Counted from the first letter of the stretch, positions 1 through 9,933 are shown. The stretch: 64,000 nucleotides of DNA from Pseudomonas grandcourensis (GCF_039909015.1 NZ_CP150919.1:6699688-6763687); one strand, 5' to 3'. Notes: a model not told the origin generated them from the letters alone. Numbers and translations: made by a program.

Positions 1-1328
1 ATCATGTCGTCAATGTCATAGCCCGTCACCCGACTGAAGGCTTGATTGATCGCGATCAGGACGTAGTTCGGATCGAAAATCACAATCCCTTCGCTGGCCG
101 CCTCGAACACGGTCGCCGCCAGTTGCCGCTGCTCTTCCAGGCCTTTGCTGGCGCTGATGTCGCGGCGAGTGCCGACCATGCGAATCACCCGGCCGTTGTC
201 GGCACGCTCAACTGCCCGCCCACGGTCCTCGATCCAGACCCAGTGGCCGTCGCCATGCCGCACGCGGTACTCGATCTGATAGTCCTCGGTGCGACCCTTC
301 AAATGCTCGACCAGCGCCCTTTTCAGCGCAGGAAGATCCTCATGATGAAGGCGCGGCTTGAGGTGGCGCAGTAATGCCGTGACCTGCTCCGGCTCCAGGC
401 CGAACAATTCCTGAATTTGCGTGTGATGGACTTCGTCGGTTTGCAGATTCCAGTCCCACAATCCCAACTCACTGGCCTTCAATGCCAGCGCCAGGCGCGC
501 CTCACTCTTGCTCAGTGCCTGGTTGGCGGCGTCCAGTTCCAGGCTGCGCTGGGCGACCCGGTCTTCCAGGTCGACCTGGATCTCTCGCAACTCGTCCTCG
601 GCACGTCGACGCTGCTCTATTTCCTTGGCCAGCTTCTGATTGAGCTGATCACTGCAGCTTTGCGCCTGCTGTAGATGCTCGATCAGTGCCTGATTCTGAA
701 AACGTCGCATCAAGCCCCGATCGATCAATCGATTGACTTGCCAGGCAACCACATTCAATGCACCGAGCAGGATCAGCCCGAACCAGCCCCAACCGTGCTG
801 CTGTTCGTCAGCTCCCCAAAACATATAGGCGATGGCCGGCAACAGGCAGGGCAAGGTGAATGACAGAAAGGCCGGCAAGCTGACCGCATAAGCCACACTG
901 GCCGAGAGCGCCGCAGCACCGATGAGGCCGAAGACCCAGGCTTGCTGAATGAAGTTGTCGGCGGGAACCAGCGCGATGCCGGCACCGGCCAGGGTCAGTC
1001 CGGTGAGGCCGGAACCCAGCAAAAACATCCGCCACCAAATGGGATGGGCCTGACGATTGGGAATGGCCGAATCGAAGGCTGCGACCTGAATTACCCGCAA
1101 TGCCACCAATGACAACAACCACACCAGCCAGACACTGACCAGGAAATAGCGCTGTGGGCTCCAGAGCAAACCGGCACAGACCAGGCCATTGATCAGCATG
1201 AACAACGTGGGCAGCAGCGAGCCTTGATACAGCAGGCGCGTGCGTTCGACCGCCATTTCCATGGCGTACTGTTTACGGATCTCCCGGGGCTCCACAGTGG
1301 GGCCCGACAGGTCGAAGCTGAGGGTCAT
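1..1328 (-). CDS. PAS-domain sensor protein, N-terminal part (cut by window edge)
   Basis: The frame is open from an ATG at 1328 to the window edge (about 442 codons), so the C-terminus is missing. I read six or so hydrophobic segments in the first ~190 residues, then a charged coiled-coil-like stretch (residues ~215-280) and a PAS_3-type domain (WDWN, YRVRHGDGHWVWIEDRG, then a VGTRRDIS end). A second PAS begins near residue 410 (FEAASEGIVIFD). Membrane anchor plus tandem PAS is typical of sensor kinases and of GGDEF/EAL proteins. The gene is divergent from uvrD, as in P. aeruginosa where a GGDEF/EAL protein neighbours uvrD, so a c-di-GMP enzyme is the likeliest identity. The output domain is not visible, so this is inference. 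Confidence 0.75.
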   Translation of the reverse strand, partial: MTLSFDLSGPTVEPREIRKQYAMEMAVERTRLLYQGSLLPTLFMLINGLVCAGLLWSPQRYFLVSVWLVWLLSLVALRVIQVAAFDSAIPNRQAHPIWWRMFLLGSGLTGLTLAGAGIALVPADNFIQQAWVFGLIGAAALSASVAYAVSLPAFLSFTLPCLLPAIAYMFWGADEQQHGWGWFGLILLGALNVVAWQVNRLIDRGLMRRFQNQALIEHLQQAQSCSDQLNQKLAKEIEQRRRAEDELREIQVDLEDRVAQRSLELDAANQALSKSEARLALALKASELGLWDWNLQTDEVHHTQIQELFGLEPEQVTALLRHLKPRLHHEDLPALKRALVEHLKGRTEDYQIEYRVRHGDGHWVWIEDRGRAVERADNGRVIRMVGTRRDISASKGLEEQRQLAATVFEAASEGIVIFDPNYVLIAINQAFSRVTGYDIDDM

Positions 1329-1584
1329 AGGCGATGTTCTTGTTCTTATAATGATGAGCATGGGCCCGAAACTGCTCGGAGCATACACAAGCATTTGCCC
1401 GGACCAAACTGCTGCTGATCAATAAATCGCCAAATATTTCAGCCGCCGATGCCCCCGAAAACGCGGGAGGCACGCCCCGCCAACGCCCGCAGCCGATGAC
1501 TGACCGGTCGTCCTTCGCATAACTTTCATCGGTTAAAGCAAAGCGGGGTTTGCCCGGTGTGTCGCGGCCCCCTAGAATGCCCCG

Positions 1585-3768
1585 ATGCGCGATGATCTCT
1601 CCCTTCTGCTGAACTCCCTCAACGATGCCCAACGTCAGGCCGTAGCGGCCCCCGTGGGTCGTCAGTTGGTCCTGGCCGGTGCTGGTTCCGGTAAAACCCG
1701 AGTGCTGGTGCACCGTATCGCCTGGTTGATCCAGGTCGAAAACGCCTCACTCCACTCCATCCTGTCGGTGACTTTCACCAACAAGGCCGCTGCCGAGATG
1801 CGCCAACGCATCGAACAGTTGATGGGTATCAACCCGGCCGGCATGTGGGTCGGCACCTTCCACGGCCTGGCGCACCGCCTTCTGCGGGCACACTGGCAGG
1901 AAGCGGGCTTGAGCCAGACCTTCCAGATTCTCGACAGCGATGACCAGCAGCGGCTGGTCAAGCGGGTGATCCGCGAACTCGGCCTGGACGAACAGCGCTG
2001 GCCGGCCCGTCAGGCCCAATGGTTCATCAACGGCCAGAAAGACGAAGGCCTGCGCCCGCAACACATCCAGGCCAGTGGTGACTTGTTCCTGGCGACCATG
2101 CGCGGCATCTATGAAGCCTACGAGGCCGCCTGCCTGCGTGCGGGCGTCATCGACTTCTCCGAATTGCTGCTGCGCGCCCTCGATCTGTGGCGCGATCACC
2201 CAGGCCTGCTCGCTCACTATCAAAAGCGCTTCCGGCACATCCTGGTGGATGAGTTCCAGGACACCAACGCCGTGCAATACGCCTGGTTGCGCCTGCTGGC
2301 CAAGGGTGGCGACAGCCTGATGGTCGTAGGCGACGATGACCAGTCGATCTACGGCTGGCGCGGCGCGAAAATCGAGAACATCTACCAGTATTCCGAAGAC
2401 TTCCCGGACGCCGAAACCATTCGCCTGGAGCAAAACTATCGCTCCACCGCCGGCATCCTGAAGGCTGCCAACGCCTTGATCGCCAACAACACCGGGCGCC
2501 TGGGCAAAGAGCTGTGGACAGACGGCGGCGACGGCGAAGCGATCAACCTGTACGCCGCCTTCAACGAGCACGACGAAGCACGTTACGTTGTCGAAACCAT
2601 CGAAAGTGCGCTGAAAACCGGCTTGTCACGTAGCGATATCGCGATTCTGTACCGCTCCAACGCCCAATCTCGGGTTCTGGAAGAAGCCTTGCTGCGCGAG
2701 CGCATTCCCTACCGCATCTATGGCGGCCAACGCTTCTTCGAACGCGCCGAAATCAAAAACGCCATGGCTTACCTGCGGTTGCTCGAAGGTCGTGGCAACG
2801 ACGCCGCGCTGGAACGGGTGATCAACGTACCGGCCCGTGGCATCGGCGAGAAAACCGTCGAAGCGATCCGCGACCATGCGCGCCACAGCGATGTGTCGAT
2901 GTGGGAAGCGATGCGCCAACTGGTGGCCAACAAAGGCCTGACCGGTCGTGCGGCCGGCGCCCTGGGCGCGTTTATCGAGCTGATCGAGAACCTCGCCGCC
3001 AAGTGCATGGAAATGCCACTGCACCTGATGACCCAGACCGTCATCGAGCAGTCGGGGCTGATTGCCTATCACGAAGCGGAAAAAGGCGAGAAAGGCCAGG
3101 CCCGGGTAGAAAACCTTGAGGAACTGGTCAGCGCCGCGCGCAACTTCGAAAACAGCGAAGAAGACGAAGAGCTGACGCCATTGGCAGCGTTCCTCGGTCA
3201 CGCATCGCTGGAAGCCGGCGATACGCAGGCCGACGAGCACGAAGACAGCATTCAACTGATGACCCTGCACAGCGCCAAGGGCCTGGAATTCCCTTACGTG
3301 TTCCTGGTGGGCATGGAAGAAGGCCTGTTCCCGCACAAGATGAGCCTGGAAGAGCCCGGTCGCCTTGAGGAAGAACGTCGTCTGGCCTACGTTGGCATCA
3401 CCCGGGCCATGCAGAACCTGGTGATGACCTATGCCGAAACCCGACGCCTTTATGGCAGCGAGACCTACAACAAGGTGTCGCGCTTCGTACGCGAAGTTCC
3501 GAAAGGCCTGATTCAGGAAGTGCGGCTGTCCAACAGCGTCAGCCGTCCGTTTGGTGGCAACCAGTCGATGAGTGGCAGCAACCTGTTCAGCGGCAGCGAG
3601 ATTCCGCAGACCGGCTTCAGCCTCGGCCAGACCGTACGCCACTCGGTGTTTGGCGATGGCGTGATCCTCAACTTCGAAGGCGCCGGGGCCCAGGCCCGGG
3701 TGCAGGTGAACTTCAGCGAAGGCAGCAAGTGGCTGATGCTGGGGTATGCCAAGCTGGAAGCAATCTAG
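1585..3768 (+). CDS. uvrD: DNA helicase II, UvrD
   Basis: This is a superfamily 1A ATP-dependent 3'-5' helicase of 727 residues, the usual UvrD size. It unwinds the excised strand in nucleotide excision repair and the nicked strand in mismatch repair. Visible motifs in order are Walker A AGAGSGKT (31-38), TFTNKAAAEM, the DEFQDT box, DDDQSIYGWRGA, LEQNYRS, LMTLHSAKGLEFPYVF and YVGITRA. A Tudor-like C-terminal segment begins near 665 (GQTVRHSVFGDGVI). Rep and PcrA share the core motifs, but the length and the C-terminal segment fit UvrD. The ATG at 1585 starts just before the conserved LNDAQRQAV Q-motif region. A 256-base divergent region separates it from the PAS protein. Confidence 0.96.
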   Translation: MRDDLSLLLNSLNDAQRQAVAAPVGRQLVLAGAGSGKTRVLVHRIAWLIQVENASLHSILSVTFTNKAAAEMRQRIEQLMGINPAGMWVGTFHGLAHRLLRAHWQEAGLSQTFQILDSDDQQRLVKRVIRELGLDEQRWPARQAQWFINGQKDEGLRPQHIQASGDLFLATMRGIYEAYEAACLRAGVIDFSELLLRALDLWRDHPGLLAHYQKRFRHILVDEFQDTNAVQYAWLRLLAKGGDSLMVVGDDDQSIYGWRGAKIENIYQYSEDFPDAETIRLEQNYRSTAGILKAANALIANNTGRLGKELWTDGGDGEAINLYAAFNEHDEARYVVETIESALKTGLSRSDIAILYRSNAQSRVLEEALLRERIPYRIYGGQRFFERAEIKNAMAYLRLLEGRGNDAALERVINVPARGIGEKTVEAIRDHARHSDVSMWEAMRQLVANKGLTGRAAGALGAFIELIENLAAKCMEMPLHLMTQTVIEQSGLIAYHEAEKGEKGQARVENLEELVSAARNFENSEEDEELTPLAAFLGHASLEAGDTQADEHEDSIQLMTLHSAKGLEFPYVFLVGMEEGLFPHKMSLEEPGRLEEERRLAYVGITRAMQNLVMTYAETRRLYGSETYNKVSRFVREVPKGLIQEVRLSNSVSRPFGGNQSMSGSNLFSGSEIPQTGFSLGQTVRHSVFGDGVILNFEGAGAQARVQVNFSEGSKWLMLGYAKLEAI

Positions 3769-3810
3769 CCTTTCTGTGCTGGCCTTAACTGATCTTGGAG
3801 GCGCAAACAC

Positions 3811-4251
3811 ATGGGCACAGGCTTTTTTTCTTCCTGGACATTCTGGGCCCTGTTATCGGCGGCATTCGCGGCAATGACCGCCATTTTCGCGAAAATCGGC
3901 ATTGAAAGCGTCAATTCCGACTTCGCCACCCTGCTACGTACGATAGTGGTATTGGTCAGCCTGGCCTTGATTTTGTACGCCACGGGCCAATATCAGTCAT
4001 TGGGATCGATCTCTGCGAAGAGCTACCTGTTCCTGCTGTTGTCGGGCCTTGCCACCGGTGCATCGTGGATCTGCTATTTCCGCGCACTCAAGGTCGGCCC
4101 GGCGTCACTGGTTGCCCCAGTGGACAAACTCAGCGTGGTGCTGGTGGCTGTTCTTGGCGTTGTCCTGCTGGGCGAAAAACTCGACCTGCGCCAATGGGGC
4201 GGAATCGGCCTGATCACGGCCGGGGTTGTCTTGCTTGCCTTGCGCCGCTAG
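3811..4251 (+). CDS. EamA-family half-size membrane transporter
   Basis: The 146-residue protein has about five hydrophobic segments and ends right after the last one. The pattern FWALLSAAFAAMTAIFAKIG near the start, and GPASLVAPVDKLSVV followed by LLGEKL and the final GGIGLITAGVVLLAL, is that of a single EamA (DMT superfamily) repeat. Full-length EamA proteins carry two repeats, so this small form probably dimerises. The substrate cannot be told from sequence. A good ribosome site (TTGGAGG) lies upstream of the ATG. The gene follows uvrD by 42 bases on the same strand and may be co-transcribed with it. Confidence 0.8.
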   Translation: MGTGFFSSWTFWALLSAAFAAMTAIFAKIGIESVNSDFATLLRTIVVLVSLALILYATGQYQSLGSISAKSYLFLLLSGLATGASWICYFRALKVGPASLVAPVDKLSVVLVAVLGVVLLGEKLDLRQWGGIGLITAGVVLLALRR

Positions 4252-4430
4252 GCAAGCGTCCTACAAATCCTGTCCACTCATCTGACAGATCAAAGTCAAA
4301 AGGCCTTATTGCACTGACTGGAGCTGAACACGACCTGTCAGGCAAAAGCCCGAAACACTCTGCCGCTAGCCAGTAACACTTCAGCTGTGCAACATGGCGC
4401 GCGTGCCTTCCACAAATGGGAATTCCCTTT

Positions 4431-5309
4431 ATGAAACGTTTTCTTAGCATCGCCATGGCGTTGTGCATCGGCCTGACGATGAGTCTCGACGTCAATGCCG
4501 CCAAGCGCTTCGGTGGTGGCAAAAGCGCAGGCGCTGCGCCGACTCACCAAACCAGCCAGATGGCTCCTTCTTCTCCAGGCATGGGCGGCGCTGCGGCGAC
4601 CGCTGGTGCTGCCGGTGCCGCTGGTGCCGCTGCCAAAGCCGGTGGCGCTTCGCGCTGGCTCGGCCCTCTGGCCGGTATCGCGGCCGGTGGCCTGCTGGCC
4701 TCCATGTTCATGGGTGGCGGCTTCCAGGGCATGCAGATCTTCGACATCCTGATCATGGCCGTCATTGCGTTCCTGGCCTTCCGCTTTATCGCCGCCCGTC
4801 GTCGCAAGCAGCAGGGGCAGTACGCTCCGGCCGGTCACGCGCCGATGCAACGTGAGGCGTTCGAACAAAAGCCTGCCGGCGGTTCGATCTTCGGTGGTTC
4901 GGCAGCGCCTGTTGCGGCTCGCCCGGTGATCAACGCGCCAGCCTGGTTCAACGAAAGTAACTTCGTCGAAGCGGCACGCAATCACTTCCAGTCCCTGCAA
5001 CAGCACTGGGACGCCAACGAAATGGACAAGATCGCCGAGTTCGTGACCCCGCAAATGCTGGAGTTCCTCAAGCGTGAGCGTGCTGACCTGGGCGACGGTT
5101 TCCAGTCCACCTACATTGATAACCTCAATGTACAGCTGGACGGTGTGGACGATCGCGCCGAAAAGACCATTGCCACCCTGACTTTCACTGGCGTGTCGAA
5201 AACCTCGCGTTTCGACCAGGGTGAAGTCTTCAGCGAAAGCTGGAACATGGAACGTGCACAAGGCGAAAACCAGCCTTGGCTGGTAGCTGGTATCCGCCAG
5301 AACGGCTGA
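4431..5309 (+). CDS. Tim44-domain exported or membrane protein
   Basis: The 292-residue product begins with a signal peptide (1-23, ending DVNA), followed by an Ala/Gly-rich region and two hydrophobic stretches (about 75-95 and 103-122). The C-terminal ~120 residues (from FNESNFVEAARNHF, through WDANEMDKIAEF, to the end) match the bacterial Tim44-like/MBA1 fold. Tim44 is part of mitochondrial import, but the bacterial members have no settled role. I chose the ATG at 4431 because GGGA lies 9 bases upstream and the signal peptide starts there; an in-frame ATG at 4416 is possible. A strong hairpin terminator follows at 5339. Confidence 0.85.
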   Translation: MKRFLSIAMALCIGLTMSLDVNAAKRFGGGKSAGAAPTHQTSQMAPSSPGMGGAAATAGAAGAAGAAAKAGGASRWLGPLAGIAAGGLLASMFMGGGFQGMQIFDILIMAVIAFLAFRFIAARRRKQQGQYAPAGHAPMQREAFEQKPAGGSIFGGSAAPVAARPVINAPAWFNESNFVEAARNHFQSLQQHWDANEMDKIAEFVTPQMLEFLKRERADLGDGFQSTYIDNLNVQLDGVDDRAEKTIATLTFTGVSKTSRFDQGEVFSESWNMERAQGENQPWLVAGIRQNG

Positions 5310-5338
5310 TATCGCGTAGAGCTCCATCTGCTGTAAAC

Positions 5339-5364
5339 AAAACCCCAGCCCTGGCTGGGGTTTT
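5339..5364 (+). terminator. Rho-independent terminator
   Basis: A near-perfect inverted repeat (AACCCCAGCC / GGCTGGGGTT with almost no loop) flanked by A and T runs lies 30 bases after the Tim44-like gene, ending that transcript. Confidence 0.9.
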
Positions 5365-5447
5365 CTATTTCGCGGTTGCATCTATAGCAAGCTACTGTAT
5401 AAACCGCCCCATATAAACCGCGCCATACAAGCAAGAGGATCCCGGAC

Positions 5448-5855
5448 GTGGAAGAAATCATCGAACAACTGCGTGAAGCCAACGAACCGGTACCGGTCCC
5501 CTTGGAATTGCCCGACGAAGACCTGCTGGTCGAAATCGAAGAACAACTGTTCATCGACATTCCATTCGTCTTCAGAGAGTTTCTGCTGACCGTCAGCGAC
5601 GTGGTCTACGGCAGCCTGGAACCGGTTACCGTGACCGACCCGCAATCCCACACCTACCTGCCCGACGTTGCCGCCAATGCCTGGGACGCTGGTGTCGATC
5701 GTAGCCTGATCCCGATCTGCCAGGTCGGTGACGACTACTATCTGGTCGAAGAAGACGGCACCGTGGTGCTTTGGCAGGCCGAAGAAGAGCTGATCGCCGA
5801 GGAAACCTGGGAGTCGGTGTGGCACTGGGCGCGGGACGTCTGGCTGGAAAGCTGA
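5448..5855 (+). CDS. SMI1/KNR4-family protein
   Basis: An acidic 135-residue protein with the SMI1/KNR4 (SUKH) signature: an N-terminal LPDEDLLVEIEEQL helix, IPFVFREFLLTVSDVVYGSLEP, and a later YYLVEEDGTVVLW strand pair. In other bacteria SUKH proteins often act as immunity proteins or binding adaptors. No toxin gene is next to it, and a single-copy housekeeping version is common in pseudomonads. The ATG used here is probably not the only choice: the GTG at 5448 (GTGGAAGAAATC) is the first codon of this frame, preceded by an AGAGGA-like ribosome site. Terminators and opposing genes isolate it as a single-gene unit. Confidence 0.8.
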   Translation: MEEIIEQLREANEPVPVPLELPDEDLLVEIEEQLFIDIPFVFREFLLTVSDVVYGSLEPVTVTDPQSHTYLPDVAANAWDAGVDRSLIPICQVGDDYYLVEEDGTVVLWQAEEELIAEETWESVWHWARDVWLES

Positions 5856-5877
5856 CCCAGTCAACGCCGCTGGGTGG

Positions 5878-7641
5878 TCATTGCCCGGACGACTCCTTGT
5901 GATTGTCGAGGGTCTCCAGCAACGCCACCTGCATCCGCGTATGCATACGAATGAACCAGCGCCACAGCAGCGCCGCCACGGCGGCCGCGACCACGGCGAT
6001 CAGTACCAGCAACTTGTTGGTCGGCAGAATACTGGCCGACAAGGCTGCCAACAGCAAAAAGATCACCAGCAGCGACAGGATCGGGATCACTTCGGCGATC
6101 ACCCGGCGCACTCGCTGCGTGTGGCGCCCGGCCATCTCCGGCTTCACGCCCATTTCCGCCAGCAACATCGACAGTGCCTTTAGCTTGCGGTACGCCGCGA
6201 TCAAAAAAGGCAGCGATAACAGCAGTGCCCCACCCCAGATCAACGCCTTTTGCCAGCTCGGATCGCTGATCCAGCCTTGCAGGTAAGCCGACATGCGTTC
6301 GGCGAAGTACGCGCCCGAGAAGAAAATCGCGATCACCAGTGCCAGATTGACTCCCACCTGCAGCAAAATCCTGCGAATCATGGATGCCAGTAACGCGCCC
6401 TCACCCTGAGGCTGGATGCTGCGCAGCCATTCGCCATACATCCCCAACACCCGTCTCATGCGCTCTGGCATAGCGTCAGCGAGCTTGATCGACAATGGAT
6501 CGGCCGCACGAATCAGATAAGGCGTCAGCAAGGTCGTGATCACCGAAACCGCCACAGCCACGGGGTACAGAAAGTTGCTGGTGACCTGCAACGTCATGCC
6601 CAGTGCCGCGATGATGAAAGAGAATTCGCCAATCTGTGAAAGACCCATCCCGACCCGCAGTGAGGTACGTCCATCATTGCCGGCGATAAATGCACCAAGG
6701 CCACAGGACAGCATCTTGCCGAGCACCACGGCTACGGTGATTACGGCGATGGGCCAGGCGTACTGAAGCAGGATCGCAGGATCGAGCATCAGCCCAATGG
6801 CCACAAAGAAAATCGCGCTGAAAAGATCGCGGACCGGCTCAATCAATCGTTCGATTTTCAGCAGTTGCCGGGACTCAGCCATGATCGCGCCGATCAGGAA
6901 TGCCCCGAGGACCATGCTGTATTCAAGCTTGACCACCAGCAGGCAGAAGCCAAAACACAGGCCCAGCACGGTGATCAGCAGCATTTCGTTGCTTTCGAAT
7001 CTGGCGACGTAGGCCAGCAGCCGCGGCACCATCAGGATGCCGATGACCAACGCGACGATCATGAACAGCGACAGTTTGCCGACCGTGGAAAACACTTCGC
7101 CGGAGCTGACCGTACCGCTGACCGCGATGCTGGACAGCAGCGCGATGATGCCGATGCCCAGAATGTCCTCGACGATCAGCACACCGAATATCAACTGGGC
7201 AAATCGCTCGTTCTTCAACTTCAGATCGTTGAGCGCCTTGACGATGATAGTGGTCGAGGAAATCGCCAGGATCGCGCCGAGGAACAGTGAGTCCATGGTG
7301 TTCCAGTCAAACCAGCGACCAATCTCGTAGCCGATCCAGATCATCAGCACGATTTCCAGGAATGCCGCGATGAATGCCGTGGCACCGACCTTGAACAACT
7401 TGCGCAGGCTGAACTCCAGGCCCAGGCAGAACATCAGGAATATCACCCCGAGCTCGGCCAGGGTCTTGATGGTTTCTTCGTCGTGGATCAGGCCGAATGG
7501 CGGGGTGTGCGGGCCAATGATGAAGCCGGCGACGATGTACCCCAGTACCACCGGTTGTTTCAGGCGATGGAAAACCACGGTGACCACACCTGCGATCAAC
7601 ATGATCACTGCCAGATCCTGAATGAAACTGATGGCATGCAT
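5878..7641 (-). CDS. Cation:proton antiporter, CPA2/KefB type
   Basis: A 587-residue inner-membrane exchanger. The first ~390 residues carry the Na+/H+ exchanger fold of the CPA2 family: VVLGYIVAGFIIGP, LAELGVIFLMFCLGLEFS, a STTIIVKAL segment and an FFVAIGLMLDP segment. After it come further hydrophobic segments and no RCK/TrkA-N nucleotide-binding domain, so glutathione or NADH gating as in KefC is unlikely. The frame runs open upstream to 8022, but the start is set at 7641 because GGGAG lies about 8 bases before this ATG and homology begins there. The extra N-terminal stretch has no membrane pattern and overlaps the divergent thioesterase gene. Confidence 0.88.
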   Translation of the reverse strand: MHAISFIQDLAVIMLIAGVVTVVFHRLKQPVVLGYIVAGFIIGPHTPPFGLIHDEETIKTLAELGVIFLMFCLGLEFSLRKLFKVGATAFIAAFLEIVLMIWIGYEIGRWFDWNTMDSLFLGAILAISSTTIIVKALNDLKLKNERFAQLIFGVLIVEDILGIGIIALLSSIAVSGTVSSGEVFSTVGKLSLFMIVALVIGILMVPRLLAYVARFESNEMLLITVLGLCFGFCLLVVKLEYSMVLGAFLIGAIMAESRQLLKIERLIEPVRDLFSAIFFVAIGLMLDPAILLQYAWPIAVITVAVVLGKMLSCGLGAFIAGNDGRTSLRVGMGLSQIGEFSFIIAALGMTLQVTSNFLYPVAVAVSVITTLLTPYLIRAADPLSIKLADAMPERMRRVLGMYGEWLRSIQPQGEGALLASMIRRILLQVGVNLALVIAIFFSGAYFAERMSAYLQGWISDPSWQKALIWGGALLLSLPFLIAAYRKLKALSMLLAEMGVKPEMAGRHTQRVRRVIAEVIPILSLLVIFLLLAALSASILPTNKLLVLIAVVAAAVAALLWRWFIRMHTRMQVALLETLDNHKESSGQ

Positions 7642-7927
7642 GGCGTGAGGCTCCCTGGATGGTATTGCTCGATCCCCGGACGCAGGAAAAGTCTGATCGA
7701 ACAGAACAAAAATCGGAATTGCACGTAGGAAATGCCCTTGAGGCAGGGCTTTTTGCAGGGTAACACCGCGACTTCTGGCAGAAAGGCGGTGCAATATATG
7801 GAAACAGATCGATCCGGCGTGACGGCGACCCTGCACCCGGCGTCCCGATAACTGTTGGTTTGAAAAAACCGCCGAGGCACCCGCAGAGGTGCATCCCTCA
7901 AACCTGGCCTTGACCCGTGAGAATGCT

Positions 7928-8410
7928 ATGGAACCCGGAAACGCCCAGCTGTCGATGACGGTATTGATGACCCCCGACATGGCCAACTTCTCTGGCAATG
8001 TCCACGGCGGCACCCTGCTCAAATACCTCGACGAAGTGGCCTACGCCTGCGCCAGCCGTTATGCCGGCCGCTATGTGGTGACCCTGTCGGTGGATCAGGT
8101 CATTTTCCGTGAGCCGATCCATGTCGGTGAACTGGTGACCTTTCTCGCCTCGGTCAACTACACCGGCAATACCTCCATGGAGGTGGGCATCAAAGTGGTG
8201 ACCGAGAACATCCGCGAACGCTCGGTACGCCACACCAACAGTTGCTTCTTCACCATGGTCGCGGTTGATGACCAGCGCAAACCCGCCTCCGTACCACCGT
8301 TGCAACCCCAGAATAGCGAAGACAAGCGCCGTTACATGCAGGCCCAGCAGCGCCGGCAGATTCGTCAGGAGTCGGAAAAGCGCTATCAGGAGATCAAGGG
8401 CGACGTCTAA
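7928..8410 (+). CDS. Acyl-CoA thioesterase, hotdog fold
   Basis: The 160-residue protein has the hotdog thioesterase signature: MANFSGNVHGGTLLKYLDE, with the catalytic N/HGG turn, and then FREPIHVGELVTFLASV and TNSCFFTMVAVD. It resembles the YciA group of hexameric acyl-CoA hydrolases, which release free fatty acids and CoA in the cytoplasm. A C-terminal basic, Gln/Arg-rich tail of ~35 residues extends past the core. The ATG at 7928 was chosen because homology starts at MEPGNAQLSMTVLMTP; the ribosome site (GTGAGA) is weak. It is divergent from the antiporter gene. Confidence 0.9.
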   Translation: MEPGNAQLSMTVLMTPDMANFSGNVHGGTLLKYLDEVAYACASRYAGRYVVTLSVDQVIFREPIHVGELVTFLASVNYTGNTSMEVGIKVVTENIRERSVRHTNSCFFTMVAVDDQRKPASVPPLQPQNSEDKRRYMQAQQRRQIRQESEKRYQEIKGDV

Positions 8411-8441
8411 GGCAGGTCGCTCTCGCGCGATCTTCGGATCG

Positions 8442-8512
8442 CTATCGCGAGCAGGCTCTCTCCCACAGGTACTGCACTAGCCTTGTGGGGGCGAGCCTGC
8501 TCGCGAATGGGT
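8442..8512. repeat. Paired REP palindromes
   Basis: Two inverted copies of the Pseudomonas REP sequence (CGCGAGCAGGCTCTCTCCCAC and its complement) are separated by about 15 bases, between two converging genes. Inverted pairs like this are the mobile unit of REP elements and can act as transcript-end hairpins. Confidence 0.85.
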
Positions 8513-8523
8513 TCAACGCTGAA

Positions 8524-9396
8524 TCAGAGACTGATTGGTGTAGCCTCGAACCGCACCCGCGGATGGGCAATCCGGTCCTGAGCCCGGACCAGTTCCAACT
8601 CGTAGCTGGCACAGGCCTGGGTTTCCAGCAGCACTTCATGCACCGCCGACGCCGTGAACTCGAACGCGGCCACCAGGCTGTCGCCCAACAGCACGCGCGC
8701 CAGGAACAGGCCGGACGTCAGATCGCCCACGCCCACCGGCTGACGCGGGAACGCCAGCAACGGGCGCTGCAAATGCCAGCTGCCTTCGGCCGTCACCAGC
8801 AGCATCTCGAAAACCTCTGCCGATTTGCCTGGGTAGTCCAGATGCTTGACCAGCACCGCTTTCGGGCCGCGCACCAGTAATGCACGCGCCATGGCCAGGC
8901 AATCGAACAGCGATTGCGGCTTGCGCCCGGAGAAGCTGTCCAGCTCCAACTGGTTCGGGCACATGAAGTCCGCCACGGCGGCGGCCTCTTCCAGCAGGAA
9001 ATCACTGACCTCCGCCGGAACACTGCAGCCCTTCTCCGGATGCCCCATGACCGGGTCACACAGGTACAGTGCCTTGGGGTTCATCGACTTGATCCGCGCC
9101 ACCCCCGTCAGGATCGCCCGGCCCTGGGCCGCGCTGCCGAGGTAACCGGAGAGCACCGCATCGCAGTTGCCCAACTCACCAATCGCCGCAATGCCTTCGA
9201 CCAGGTCGGGGATCTGGTGCGGCGCCAGCACTTCACCGGCCCACTGACCGTATTGGGTGTGATTGGAGAACTGCACGGTGTTGAGCGGCCAGACATTCAC
9301 CCCGACCCGTTGCATCGGGAAAACCGCGGCACTGTTGCCGGCGTGACCGAATACCACGTGGGACTGGATAGCGAGCAAATGCGGAGTACGTTTCAT
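8524..9396 (-). CDS. pdxY: Pyridoxal kinase PdxY
   Basis: A 290-residue ribokinase-fold enzyme that phosphorylates pyridoxal in the vitamin B6 salvage pathway. Visible features are [20 protein letters not shown] at the N-terminus, [15 protein letters not shown] (metal/ATP region) and the catalytic GVGDLTSG near residue 225, where Asp is the general base. The length and the HTQYG motif favour PdxY over PdxK. It stands alone, with a REP pair downstream and a divergent small membrane-protein gene upstream. Confidence 0.94.
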   Translation of the reverse strand: MKRTPHLLAIQSHVVFGHAGNSAAVFPMQRVGVNVWPLNTVQFSNHTQYGQWAGEVLAPHQIPDLVEGIAAIGELGNCDAVLSGYLGSAAQGRAILTGVARIKSMNPKALYLCDPVMGHPEKGCSVPAEVSDFLLEEAAAVADFMCPNQLELDSFSGRKPQSLFDCLAMARALLVRGPKAVLVKHLDYPGKSAEVFEMLLVTAEGSWHLQRPLLAFPRQPVGVGDLTSGLFLARVLLGDSLVAAFEFTASAVHEVLLETQACASYELELVRAQDRIAHPRVRFEATPISL

Positions 9397-9515
9397 GCGG
9401 TGGATTTCCGTAAAACGATTGAAATTCTAGCCGCGCAGTATGCGACTAAACGCAGCCTGTACGACAGACCAGCGACGCAGTTAAGCTGACACTATCTTGT
9501 TGGAGCACCCTGTTG

Positions 9516-9929
9516 ATGCTGACCCTTGGAAATATATTCGTGCTGATGCTGTTCGCCACTGCCGGCGCATGGCTATGGCACAACCACGGCTTGCGCGAGC
9601 GCGCGCTGGAGCGGGTCAAGCAGCATTGCGGCAAGCTCGGGATCGAATTGCTCGACGGCAACGTGGCCTTGAAAAGAATCGCGTTCATCAGGGATGCCAG
9701 TGGTCGCCGACGCCTGGCCCGTGTGTATAACTTCGAATTCACCGTGACCGGCGAAACCCGACACAACGGCACCATCACCCAGTTCGGCGCTCACAGCGCA
9801 CAGATTGAGCTGGCGCCCTACCCGGTCCCGTTCGACGAAACCGAGCCGGTGGTCGACGTGGTGAAACCTCGCGCGGAAGTGATCGAGCTGAGCCAGTGGC
9901 GTCAGGACCATACCAAGTGGCGGCCATGA
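9516..9929 (+). CDS. DUF3301-family membrane-anchored protein
   Basis: A 137-residue protein with one N-terminal hydrophobic segment (NIFVLMLFATAGAWLWH) and a soluble basic domain containing RVYNFEFTVTGETRHNG, characteristic of DUF3301. The function is unknown. GGAG sits 10 bases before the ATG at 9516; a TTG at 9513 is an alternative start one codon earlier. It sits between pdxY and a COG0523 gene in other pseudomonads as well, to my knowledge. Confidence 0.8.
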   Translation: MLTLGNIFVLMLFATAGAWLWHNHGLRERALERVKQHCGKLGIELLDGNVALKRIAFIRDASGRRRLARVYNFEFTVTGETRHNGTITQFGAHSAQIELAPYPVPFDETEPVVDVVKPRAEVIELSQWRQDHTKWRP

Positions 9930-9933
9930 GCCG

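Noticed and set aside
7642-8022. N-terminal extension of the antiporter frame
   Set aside because: It overlaps the divergent thioesterase gene and lacks membrane or family features; a good ribosome site supports the start at 7641.
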